From contig NZ_BQUN01000039.1 of NCBI RefSeq assembly GCF_026008495.1, positions 1-58,918 on the forward strand: a DNA stretch of 58,918 nt. The letters run 5' to 3'. The position numbers and the translations under genes are program-made. Source of the stretch: Streptomyces sp. A012304. Lineage in GTDB: Bacteria; Actinomycetota; Actinomycetes; Streptomycetales; Streptomycetaceae. Every line of letters begins with the position of its first letter. The first letter of the stretch is position 1. This document shows, one piece after another, positions 52,223 to 58,918 of the stretch. The notes beneath the pieces are model-generated. The model saw only the letters and a program-made list of their open reading frames with translations, had not been told where the DNA came from and ran no database searches.

Positions 52223-52644
52223 ACCGGAACACGAAGATCAACGGTCTGCTGCTGCTCGTGGTGGTCGCGCTCGCCGTGCTGCCGCTGGCGCTCGGCCTGG
52301 GCGACCACAAGGAGGAGCCCTTCACGGGCGCCGACGCCGAGGCGGAGACGGCGATCACCGAGATCGAACCGGACTACGAGCCGTGGTTCTCGCCGCTGTA
52401 CGAGCCGCCGTCCGGGGAGATCGAGTCGGCGCTGTTCGCCGTCCAGGCGGCCCTCGGCGCGGGCGTCCTCGCCTACTACTTCGGGCTGCGGCGCGGGCGG
52501 CGCCAGGGCGAGCTGCGGGCGCGCGCGCAGGCGGCGGACGCGGACACCGCCGGGATGGCGCGGACGGCGGACGCCGCTCCCGCGGGCAGCGCGGGGGTGG
52601 CGAGGTCGGCGGACGCCGAGCGGTCCACACCGGAACGGGCCTGA
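52219..52644 (+). CDS. cbiN: cobalt transporter component CbiN
   Basis: 141 residues from ATG 52219, overlapping the cbiM stop (ATGA). Two membrane helices ([20 protein letters not shown] and [21 protein letters not shown]) with an acidic outside loop ([26 protein letters not shown]), typical of CbiN, which helps load CbiM. The last ~40 residues (Ala/Asp/Thr-rich, with repeated ART/SADA pieces) extend beyond the normal ~100-residue family length. Confidence 0.92.
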   Translation: MNRNTKINGLLLLVVVALAVLPLALGLGDHKEEPFTGADAEAETAITEIEPDYEPWFSPLYEPPSGEIESALFAVQAALGAGVLAYYFGLRRGRRQGELRARAQAADADTAGMARTADAAPAGSAGVARSADAERSTPERA

Positions 52645-52650
52645 GCGCTC

Positions 52651-53400
52651 GTGCTGCCGATCGACGCGGCGGCGCACAGCAGCCGCTGGCGCCGCCGTCA
52701 TCCCGTGGACAAGGCCGTGCTCGGGCTGGGCCTGACCGTGCTGGCGATCTCGCTCCCGCCGTGGCCGGGCGCTGCCCTGGTGCTGGTGACGGCGCTCGTC
52801 GTGCTGCTGGGTCCGGCGGGCGTGCCGGCCCGGCGGCTGTGGCGCGCCTACCGGGTGCCGCTGGGTTTCTGCGCGACGGGCGCGGTCACCCTGCTGGTCC
52901 AGGTGGGCGGGCCCGACGGGTTCCTCACGCCGGCCGACGGCGGATGGGTGCGGGCCGGGGAGCTGATGCTGCGCACCTCGGCCGCCTCCCTCGGCGTCCT
53001 GCTGTTCGCCTTCACCACCCCCATGTCCGATCTGCTGCCGCGTCTGGTGCGGGCGGGCGTGCCGGCGCCGGTCGTCGACGTCGCGCTGGTGACGTACCGC
53101 ATGAGCTTCCTGCTGCTGGACTCCGTGCGCCGGATCCGCCAGGCGCAGGCGGCACGGCTCGGACACACCTCCCGGGCCGCCGAGTGGCGTTCCCTGGCGG
53201 GGCTCGGAGCGACCGCGTTCGTGCGGTCCTTCGACCGGGCGGCCCGGCTCCAGGCCGGGCTCGCCGGACGCGGCTACGACGGCACCCTGCGCGTGCTGGT
53301 GCCCGAGGCCCGTGTCTCGCCGCGGTTCACGGCGGCCGCGTGCGCGCTCCTGGTGGCCCTGGCCGCCCTCACCCTCGTCCTGGAAAGGTCCTTGTCATGA
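52651..53400 (+). CDS. cbiQ: cobalt transporter transmembrane component CbiQ
   Basis: 249 residues from GTG 52651, 6 bases after cbiN. The T-component of ECF transporters: four to five hydrophobic helices and the two coupling Ala-Arg-Gly-like motifs (RRIRQAQAARLGHTSRAAEW and AARLQAGLAGRGYDG) that contact the ATPase. Ends in an ATGA overlap with cbiO. Confidence 0.92.
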   Translation: MLPIDAAAHSSRWRRRHPVDKAVLGLGLTVLAISLPPWPGAALVLVTALVVLLGPAGVPARRLWRAYRVPLGFCATGAVTLLVQVGGPDGFLTPADGGWVRAGELMLRTSAASLGVLLFAFTTPMSDLLPRLVRAGVPAPVVDVALVTYRMSFLLLDSVRRIRQAQAARLGHTSRAAEWRSLAGLGATAFVRSFDRAARLQAGLAGRGYDGTLRVLVPEARVSPRFTAAACALLVALAALTLVLERSLS

Positions 53401-54245
53401 GCGAGCTGGTCGCGCTGCGGGGCGCCTCCTTCGCGTACGAGGACGGCCCGACCGTGCTCGACGGCCTCGACTTCGAGATCCGCGAAGGGCGCGCGCTCGC
53501 GCTGCTGGGCCGCAACGGCAGCGGCAAGACCACCCTGATGCGGCTGCTGAGCGGCGGGCTGCGCCCGCACCGCGGGGAGCTGACGGTCGACGGCCGGGCG
53601 GTGTCGTACGACCGGGCGGGGCTGACCCGGCTGCGCACGACCGTCCAGCTGGTCGTCCAGGATCCGGACGACCAGCTGTTCGCCGCGTCCGTCGCCCAGG
53701 ACGTGTCCTTCGGGCCACTGAACCTGGGGCTGTCCGACGCCGAGGTGCGGACGCGGGTGGCGGAGGCGCTGGCCGCGCTGGACATCACCGGCCTGGCCGA
53801 CCGGCCCACCCATCTGCTCTCCTACGGGCAGCGCAAGCGGACCGCGATCGCGGGCGCCGTCGCGATGCGCCCGCGGGTCCTGATCCTCGACGAGCCGACC
53901 GCCGGGCTCGACCCCGACGGCCAGGAGCGGCTGCTCGTCACCCTCGACGAGCTGCGCGCCCGCGGCACCACGGTGGTGATGGCCACCCACGACGTCGACC
54001 TCGCCCTGCGCTGGGCCGACGACGCCGCCCTGCTCACCCCGTCGGGCGCCCACACCGGGCCCGCGCCCACGACGCTGGCCCGCGCGGATCTCCTCCGGCA
54101 GGCCGGGCTGCGACTGCCCTGGGGTGTCGCGGTCACCCGTCTGCTGCGCGCCCGGGGCCTCCTGGCGGACACCGCCCCCGGCCCCCGCAGCCCGGAGGAA
54201 CTGGCCGCCCTGGGAGGCGACCCGGTGCTGTCGTCCGAGACCTGA
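53397..54245 (+). CDS. cbiO: cobalt transporter ATPase CbiO
   Basis: 282 residues from ATG 53397, overlapping the cbiQ stop. ABC ATPase: Walker A LGRNGSGKTTLM (~38-49), Q-loop VQDPDDQLFA, signature LSYGQRKRTAIAGAV, Walker B VLILDEPTAGLDPDG and switch ATHDVDLALRW. Powers cobalt import with CbiMNQ. The C-terminal ~70 residues follow the family. End of the riboswitch-controlled operon. Confidence 0.95.
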   Translation: MSELVALRGASFAYEDGPTVLDGLDFEIREGRALALLGRNGSGKTTLMRLLSGGLRPHRGELTVDGRAVSYDRAGLTRLRTTVQLVVQDPDDQLFAASVAQDVSFGPLNLGLSDAEVRTRVAEALAALDITGLADRPTHLLSYGQRKRTAIAGAVAMRPRVLILDEPTAGLDPDGQERLLVTLDELRARGTTVVMATHDVDLALRWADDAALLTPSGAHTGPAPTTLARADLLRQAGLRLPWGVAVTRLLRARGLLADTAPGPRSPEELAALGGDPVLSSET

Positions 54246-54426
54246 CCCACCGGACGCCGGGCGCCCGTTCCTTCCGCGACGGTCCCGGACGCCGGACCGC
54301 CGCCCGCCCGCCCCGCGACCGTGCCGGACTTCGGCCGGCCGGCCGCGTGGGCCCGGCTCGGGGCGCCCAGCACGCCGCAGGTGCCCGGTGGGGCCGGGTG
54401 GTGGGGGCATCCGGCAGGATGGGGTC

Positions 54427-54753
54427 ATGAGCGTAGTGAAGATCAACGTGCTGACCGTGCCCGCCGAGCAGCGGGAGACGCTGGAGAAGCGGTTCGCCTC
54501 CCGGGCCCACGCCGTCGAGAGCTCCGACGGGTTCGAGTGGTTCGAGCTCCTGCGGCCGGTGGAGGGCACCGACACCTACCTGGTGTACACGCGGTGGCGC
54601 GACGAGGAGTCGTTCCAGGCGTGGATGGAGGGGCCGATGAAGGCCGCCCACCAGGGCGGCGGCGAGGGCGCCGAGCGGCCCAAGCCCGCGGCGTCCGCCT
54701 CCACGCTGTGGTCGTTCGAGGTCGTGCAGCAGGCGGCGCCCAAGAACGCCTAG
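54427..54753 (+). CDS. antibiotic biosynthesis monooxygenase (ABM) family protein
   Basis: 108 residues, ATG 54427. A dimeric ferredoxin-like fold: VVKINVLTVPAEQRETLEKRFASRAHAVESSDGFEWFELLRP, then DTYLVYTRWRDEESFQAWMEGPMKAAHQG. Close to small haem-degrading or quinol monooxygenases (IsdG/HmoB-like) of actinobacteria; no catalytic proof. Stands 181 bases after cbiO. Confidence 0.85.
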   Translation: MSVVKINVLTVPAEQRETLEKRFASRAHAVESSDGFEWFELLRPVEGTDTYLVYTRWRDEESFQAWMEGPMKAAHQGGGEGAERPKPAASASTLWSFEVVQQAAPKNA

Positions 54754-54831
54754 GACGTCACCGTCCCGCGCCGGAGCGTGCGGAACCGGGCGTGCCTTGC
54801 CTGGGCCGCGCGCCCGGCGCACGCTGGTCCT

Positions 54832-55590
54832 ATGGGTGCGAGCGAGGGACCCACGCTCATCACCTCCGTGCAGCGGGCGTTCCGGCTGCTGGAGGCGGTG
54901 GGGGCGCACGCGAACGGCGCACCGGCGAAACAGCTGGCGCGCGAGACGGGGCTGCCCCTGGCCACCGCCTACCACCTGCTGCGCACGCTGGTGCACGACG
55001 GATACCTGCGCAAGTTGGACGACGGCGGGTTCATCCTGGGCGACAAGCTGCGGACGCTGCACACCGGGGGTCGCGGGCAGGCGCTGCTCAGCCGGGTCCG
55101 TCCGGCGCTGGCCGCGCTGCGGGACGAGCTGTCGACCGCCGCCTACCTCACCTTCTACGAGGACGGCGAGATCAGGGTCGCCGAGATCGTCGACGGCCCC
55201 CGCGCGCCCCGGGTGGACCTCTGGGTGGGCTTCGAGGACGCCGCGCACGCCACCGCGCTGGGCAAGACCGTGCTGCGCGAGCTGGACGACGAGGCCCGCA
55301 AGGACTACCTCTCCCGGCACCAGCTCGCCGACCTCACGCCGCGCACCATCACCGACCCGCCGGAACTGCTGCGCCGCCTGGACGCCGCGCCGCTGGCGCC
55401 GGCCGTCACCGACCTGGAGGAGTACACGCTCGGGACGGTCTGCGTCGCCGTACCGGTGTACAGCGGGGACACGCTCGGCTCGCTCGGCGTGTCGCTGCCC
55501 GCCGACCGGCTGTCCCGGCTGGAGGCGGTCCGGGCGCGGCTGCTGCCGACCGCGAGCCGCGTGACCAGGGGCCTGTCGCTCACTATCTGA
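54832..55590 (+). CDS. IclR-family transcriptional regulator
   Basis: 252 residues from ATG 54832. Winged helix at ~10-70 (SVQRAFRLLEAVGAHANGAPAKQLARETGLPLATAYHLLRTLVHDGYLRK), effector domain from ~85 (LRDELSTAAYLTFYEDGEIRVAEIVDGP...HATALGKTVL, VCVAVPVYSGDTLGSLGVSLP). The target is not obvious: neighbouring genes do not include a catabolic pathway. Confidence 0.9.
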   Translation: MGASEGPTLITSVQRAFRLLEAVGAHANGAPAKQLARETGLPLATAYHLLRTLVHDGYLRKLDDGGFILGDKLRTLHTGGRGQALLSRVRPALAALRDELSTAAYLTFYEDGEIRVAEIVDGPRAPRVDLWVGFEDAAHATALGKTVLRELDDEARKDYLSRHQLADLTPRTITDPPELLRRLDAAPLAPAVTDLEEYTLGTVCVAVPVYSGDTLGSLGVSLPADRLSRLEAVRARLLPTASRVTRGLSLTI

Positions 55591-55679
55591 AAACCCTCTC
55601 CTTGTGACGCACGCGACCGAACCTGTTTCCTGAAGACACCTGTACACCCCCGCCCACAGGTGAGGACCGCGGACGAATC

Positions 55680-56861
55680 ATGAGTCAGGCGACGCCCCGC
55701 AAGCACACCCCCGCCCAACTGGCCGCCGGCACGCCCGTACTGCCCGTACTGATCATCACGGCCATCGTGGTCGTCGACCTCCTCGGCGGGGCGGCGATGA
55801 CCTGGCTGCCGATGCTCGCCGCGGCCCCGGCGCTCGCCACCACCACCTGCGGACCACGCGGTGTGCTCTGCGTCGGCCTGCTCGCCACCGTGCTCGGCAC
55901 GACGCTCGGGCTGCGGGACGGGGCGCCGGGGCACGACCTGGCGGTCGTCCTGGCCGCCCTGGGCGCCGTCACCCTGGCCAGCGGTCTGGCCAGCGCGCTG
56001 CGGGGACGTCGCGAGCGGGTCCTCGCGGCGGTCCGCTCGGTCGCGGAGGCCGCCCAGCACGCGCTGCTCAAACCCGTCCCCGCGAGGGTCGGCCCGTTCC
56101 AGGTGGCCGTCCGCTACAGCGCCGCCGCGGCGGAGGCCCGGATCGGCGGCGACCTCTACGCGCTGGTGTCCACTCCGTACGGTGTCCGGCTGATCGTCGG
56201 CGATGTGCGCGGCAAGGGGCTGCCGGCGGTGGGGACCGCCGCGCTGGTGCTCGGTGTGTTCCGTGAGGCGGCCTACGACGAGCCCGATCTCCTCGACGTC
56301 GTCGACCGGATCGAGCGGAGCCTGGCGCGCAACCTCGGCAGCGACGACTTCGTCACCGCCGTGGTCGCCGGACACCCCCGGCCGGGCAGCCTGGAACTGG
56401 TCAACTGCGGGCACGCGCCGCCGCTGCTGGTGCGCGACGGCGAGGTCCGCACGGTGGAGACGCCCCGTCCCGCGCCGCCCCTGGGGCTGCGCGCCCTCAC
56501 CGCCGAGACGCCCACCCTCCAGGTGCTGCCCTTCGTCGACGGGGACCAGCTGCTGCTGTACACGGACGGGGTCACCGAGGCCCGGGACCACGGCCGGGCG
56601 TTCTACTCGCTCGCCGACGGGCTGGCGCGGCACCTGACGGACGATCCGGCGCGTACCCTCGGCGCGCTCCACGAGGACCTGCTGGCGCATGTGGGCGGCC
56701 GGCTGCACGACGACGCGGCGCTCCTGATGCTGCGCAAACCCACTGCTCAGGACGTGGTCACCGGGGTGGTGCGCGGGAGCGCCCCGCGGTCCGCCCGGCC
56801 GCGCTCGCGGGCGGTTCCGGGGCTGTCCGGCGACGGCCGGGCGACGAGCCGTACGGCATGA
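55680..56861 (+). CDS. membrane PP2C-type (SpoIIE) serine phosphatase
   Basis: 393 residues, ATG 55680. Three or four N-terminal membrane helices (LIITAIVVVDLLGGAAMTWLPML, GVLCVGLLATVLGTTLGL, AVVLAALGAVTLASGLAS), then a SpoIIE-type PP2C domain (~130-350) with metal-site motifs GGDLYALVSTPYGVRLIVGDVRGKGLPA, NCGHAPPLLV, LLLYTDGVTEARD and DDAALLML. In Streptomyces such phosphatases commonly act on anti-sigma-factor antagonists. The last ~40 residues are disordered and basic. Confidence 0.9.
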   Translation: MSQATPRKHTPAQLAAGTPVLPVLIITAIVVVDLLGGAAMTWLPMLAAAPALATTTCGPRGVLCVGLLATVLGTTLGLRDGAPGHDLAVVLAALGAVTLASGLASALRGRRERVLAAVRSVAEAAQHALLKPVPARVGPFQVAVRYSAAAAEARIGGDLYALVSTPYGVRLIVGDVRGKGLPAVGTAALVLGVFREAAYDEPDLLDVVDRIERSLARNLGSDDFVTAVVAGHPRPGSLELVNCGHAPPLLVRDGEVRTVETPRPAPPLGLRALTAETPTLQVLPFVDGDQLLLYTDGVTEARDHGRAFYSLADGLARHLTDDPARTLGALHEDLLAHVGGRLHDDAALLMLRKPTAQDVVTGVVRGSAPRSARPRSRAVPGLSGDGRATSRTA

Positions 56862-56999
56862 CCGGAAACGAGTGACCAGAAACATACGTGTCCTGGGACA
56901 TAGCACCGCACCGCCCCCGTTGTGGATAGTTTGAGGTGCTTGCCCCGCGCCCAGCGTCGCGTCACCGGGGACCCCGCCTCTCCACCGACCAGGAGACCC

Positions 57000-58727
57000 A
57001 TGCGCCTCCGTGCAGCCTCCGCCGCCTCCGTCTCGCGAATAGCGTCCGTTCCCCGCCTCGCCCTGGCCGGCGGCGCCCTGGCCGTCGGCGTCGGCGGCTT
57101 GTATCTCGGCGGGCTGCTGCTCACCGGCGGGGAGGTCGAGACGGGGACGACGGTGCGCGGGGTGGAGATCGGCGGACTGAGCCGTGAGGAGGCCGTGCGG
57201 AAGCTGGAGCGGCACCTGGCGGCGGCCGGTGCACGGGAGCTGCCCGTGCGGGTCGGCGACCGTGACGGCACGGTCGACCCCCGGCGGGCCGGACTCGCCT
57301 TCGACGCCGGGCGGACCGTCGACCGGGCGGCCCGCACCGGCTCCGACCCGTTCAGCGTGATCGGCGGTCTCTTCCGCTCGGGCGGTGCCGTCGAGCCCGT
57401 CGTGCGCGTCGAGGAGGACAAGACCCGCGCCGCCCTCGGACAGCTCGCGAAGACCCTCGACCAGAAGGTCCGCGACGGTGCCGTCACCTTCACCGACGGC
57501 CGGGTCCGGCAGGTCGCCCCGGTCACCGGACACGCGCTGGACGTGGACTCGGCGGTCGGTGTGCTGCGCGCCGCCTTCCTGCGCGGCGCGCAGGACACGG
57601 TCACGGTGCTGCCCGACCGGGAGACCGCGCCGAAGGTCACCGCCCGGGAGGTGGCACGGGCGGTGCGGGAGTTCGCACAGCCGGCCATGTCGGCGCCGGT
57701 CACGCTCACCGCGGGCGACAAGCGGTTCACGATCGACCAGGCCGTCCTGGGCGACCACCTGACCCTGCGGCCGGACGACTCCGGCCGACTGACACCGAGG
57801 CTGGACGCCAAGGGACTGCGGGCGGAGCCCGCCGTGGCCCGTCCGCTGGCCGATCTCACCACCACCCCCGAGAACGCCACGCTCCGCCTCGACGGCGACC
57901 GGGTCGTGGTCGCCTCGGACGCCAGGGTCGGCGTCCAGGTCAGCGACGCGGCCCTGGGCAAGTCCGTGCTGCCGCTGCTGACGAAGTCGGGTACCGACCG
58001 CACCGGCGAGCTGTCCGTACGGCGCATCCAGCCGGAGGTGACCCGGGAGAACGCCGCGCGGCTGGGGCTGACGGAGAAGATGTCCTCCTTCACCGTCAAC
58101 TTCGAGCCGGCCCCGTACCGCACGAAGAACATCGGGCGGGCCGCGCAGCTCATCAACGGCTCCGTCGTCCTGCCGGGCGAGACCTGGAGCTTCAACCGGA
58201 CCGTCGGGGAGCGCACCGAGGCCAACGGCTTCGTCGAGGGCATCATGATCCTCGACGACCAGTTCACCAAGGCGGCCGGCGGCGGGGTGTCCGCCGTCGC
58301 CACGACCGTCTTCAACGCGATGTTCTTCGCCGGTGTCAAGCCCGTCGAGTACGGCGCCCACTCCTTCTACATCGAGCGCTACCCGGAGGGCCGTGAGGCG
58401 ACGGTCGCCTGGGGCAGTCTCGACCTGCGGTTCACCAACGACTCCGGTCACGCCCTCGCCCTCCAGGCGGAGGCCACCGACACCTCCGTGACCGTCACCT
58501 TCCTCGGGACGAAGAAGTACGACGAGATCACGTCGGTGAAGGGGCCGCGCACCAATGTCAAGGAGCCCACGCGCAAGGTGAGCACCGACAAGAAGTGCGT
58601 GCCGCAGACGCCGCTCGAGGGCTTCGACGTCACCGTGGAGCGGGTCTTCCACGACGGCGGCCGGGAAGTGCGGCGGGAGCCGTTCCGCACGCACTACACA
58701 CCGCGGAACGAGATCGTCTGCGAGTGA
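57000..58727 (+). CDS. VanW-family cell-wall protein
   Basis: 575 residues from ATG 57000 (AGGAGA 5 bases ahead). A signal anchor near residues 15-42 (PRLALAGGALAVGVGGLYLGGLLL), then two or three copies of the putative peptidoglycan-binding PG_binding_4 domain (TTVRGVEIGGLSREEAVRKLERHL onward, and VTARDAR-like repeats to ~330), and a VanW domain at ~370-500 (SSFTVNFEPAPYRTKNIGRAAQLINGSVVLPGETWSFNRTVGERT, GGGVSAVATTVFNAMFFAG). Similar to YoaR proteins; likely acts in cell-wall remodelling outside the membrane. Function in resistance is not implied. Confidence 0.9.
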   Translation: MRLRAASAASVSRIASVPRLALAGGALAVGVGGLYLGGLLLTGGEVETGTTVRGVEIGGLSREEAVRKLERHLAAAGARELPVRVGDRDGTVDPRRAGLAFDAGRTVDRAARTGSDPFSVIGGLFRSGGAVEPVVRVEEDKTRAALGQLAKTLDQKVRDGAVTFTDGRVRQVAPVTGHALDVDSAVGVLRAAFLRGAQDTVTVLPDRETAPKVTAREVARAVREFAQPAMSAPVTLTAGDKRFTIDQAVLGDHLTLRPDDSGRLTPRLDAKGLRAEPAVARPLADLTTTPENATLRLDGDRVVVASDARVGVQVSDAALGKSVLPLLTKSGTDRTGELSVRRIQPEVTRENAARLGLTEKMSSFTVNFEPAPYRTKNIGRAAQLINGSVVLPGETWSFNRTVGERTEANGFVEGIMILDDQFTKAAGGGVSAVATTVFNAMFFAGVKPVEYGAHSFYIERYPEGREATVAWGSLDLRFTNDSGHALALQAEATDTSVTVTFLGTKKYDEITSVKGPRTNVKEPTRKVSTDKKCVPQTPLEGFDVTVERVFHDGGREVRREPFRTHYTPRNEIVCE

Positions 58728-58749
58728 CTCTCGGGCCCCGGGGACGTCC

Positions 58750-58918
58750 TCAGCGGTCCTGGGGCGGTTCGAGCCGTGCCACCTCCCGGGCCGCCGCCTC
58801 GGCGCGGCGCCGGGCCTCGCGCAGGCGTCCGTCGGCGGCGCGGGCCCGGTCCTGCGCCTGCTGGGCGGCGGTGCGGGCCTGCCGTAGCTCGGCCCGCAGG
58901 CGCTGGAGCTCTTCCGCC
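58750..58918 (-). CDS. C-terminal end of a coiled-coil protein (cut by window edge)
   Basis: Stop at 58750-58752; the visible 55 residues read EELQRLRAELRQARTAAQQA and QDRARAADGRLREARRRAEA and end RLEPPQDR, an uninterrupted heptad-like coiled coil. The start and main domain are outside the window, so the family cannot be named. Convergent with the VanW gene. Confidence 0.7.
   Translation of the reverse strand, partial: AEELQRLRAELRQARTAAQQAQDRARAADGRLREARRRAEAAAREVARLEPPQDR

Noticed and set aside
55305..58694. 1129-codon minus-strand frame
   Set aside because: Runs antisense through three well-supported genes (IclR, phosphatase, VanW) and has shadow-type composition.

Overview
The window reads as chromosomal DNA of a Streptomyces or close relative: very high GC with G/C-rich third codon positions, many GTG starts, twin-arginine and lipoprotein exports, GNAT/LysR/IclR/AraC/ANTAR regulators, a SpoIIE-type phosphatase and PIN/SARP gene remnants. 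No rRNA, tRNA, CRISPR array, transposase or phage gene was seen.

Left end (1-14714): the accessory end of an extracellular contractile injection system (eCIS, phage-tail-like) locus. A long cargo-like protein (running in from outside) is followed 3 bases later by a leucine-rich-repeat protein that may be its immunity partner. On the other strand lie a putative HNH-nuclease effector with the short leader motif typical of eCIS cargo, translationally coupled to the AAA+ ATPase; the DUF4255 (Pvc16-like) tail-terminator protein; and a secreted VWA-HYR-DUF11 surface protein. An atypical LuxR-type regulator, a membrane-anchored 'hydrolytic' protein and a DUF4157 protein flank them. Sheath, tube and baseplate genes are not in the window and should lie to the left.

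14.8-27.6 kb: ordinary metabolic and regulatory genes (two VOC proteins, two GNATs, diaminopropionate ammonia-lyase with a divergent LysR regulator, proton-translocating transhydrogenase pntAB, a FadR-type regulator, a 2-hydroxyacid dehydrogenase, an exported beta-carbonic anhydrase). Gene remains are frequent here: tetR, xdhC, an M20 peptidase tail and an aldo/keto reductase tail.

27.7-38.1 kb: a sugar/PQQ island. It holds a triple-domain glycosyltransferase, a small secreted Cys/His-rich repeat protein, a GT2 glycosyltransferase preceded by a 9-base minisatellite, a complete pqqABCDE operon with GTGA overlaps, and two paralogous exported PQQ-dependent sugar dehydrogenases that share an upstream palindrome. 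The operon supplies the cofactor and the dehydrogenases are its likely users.

38.2-50 kb: GNAT, exported GH43/AbfB arabinofuranosidase, exported L-amino-acid oxidase, an SDR epimerase with an operator-embedded promoter, two alpha/beta hydrolases, a decayed amidohydrolase meeting a decayed SARP regulator at a deletion scar, an ANTAR protein, an AraC regulator, a small lipoprotein and a PAP2 phosphatase.

50-58.9 kb: a YihY-type membrane protein, a cobalamin riboswitch in front of the cbiMNQO cobalt transporter, a monooxygenase-fold protein, an IclR regulator, a PP2C phosphatase, a VanW-family cell-wall protein, and the end of a coiled-coil gene cut by the right edge.
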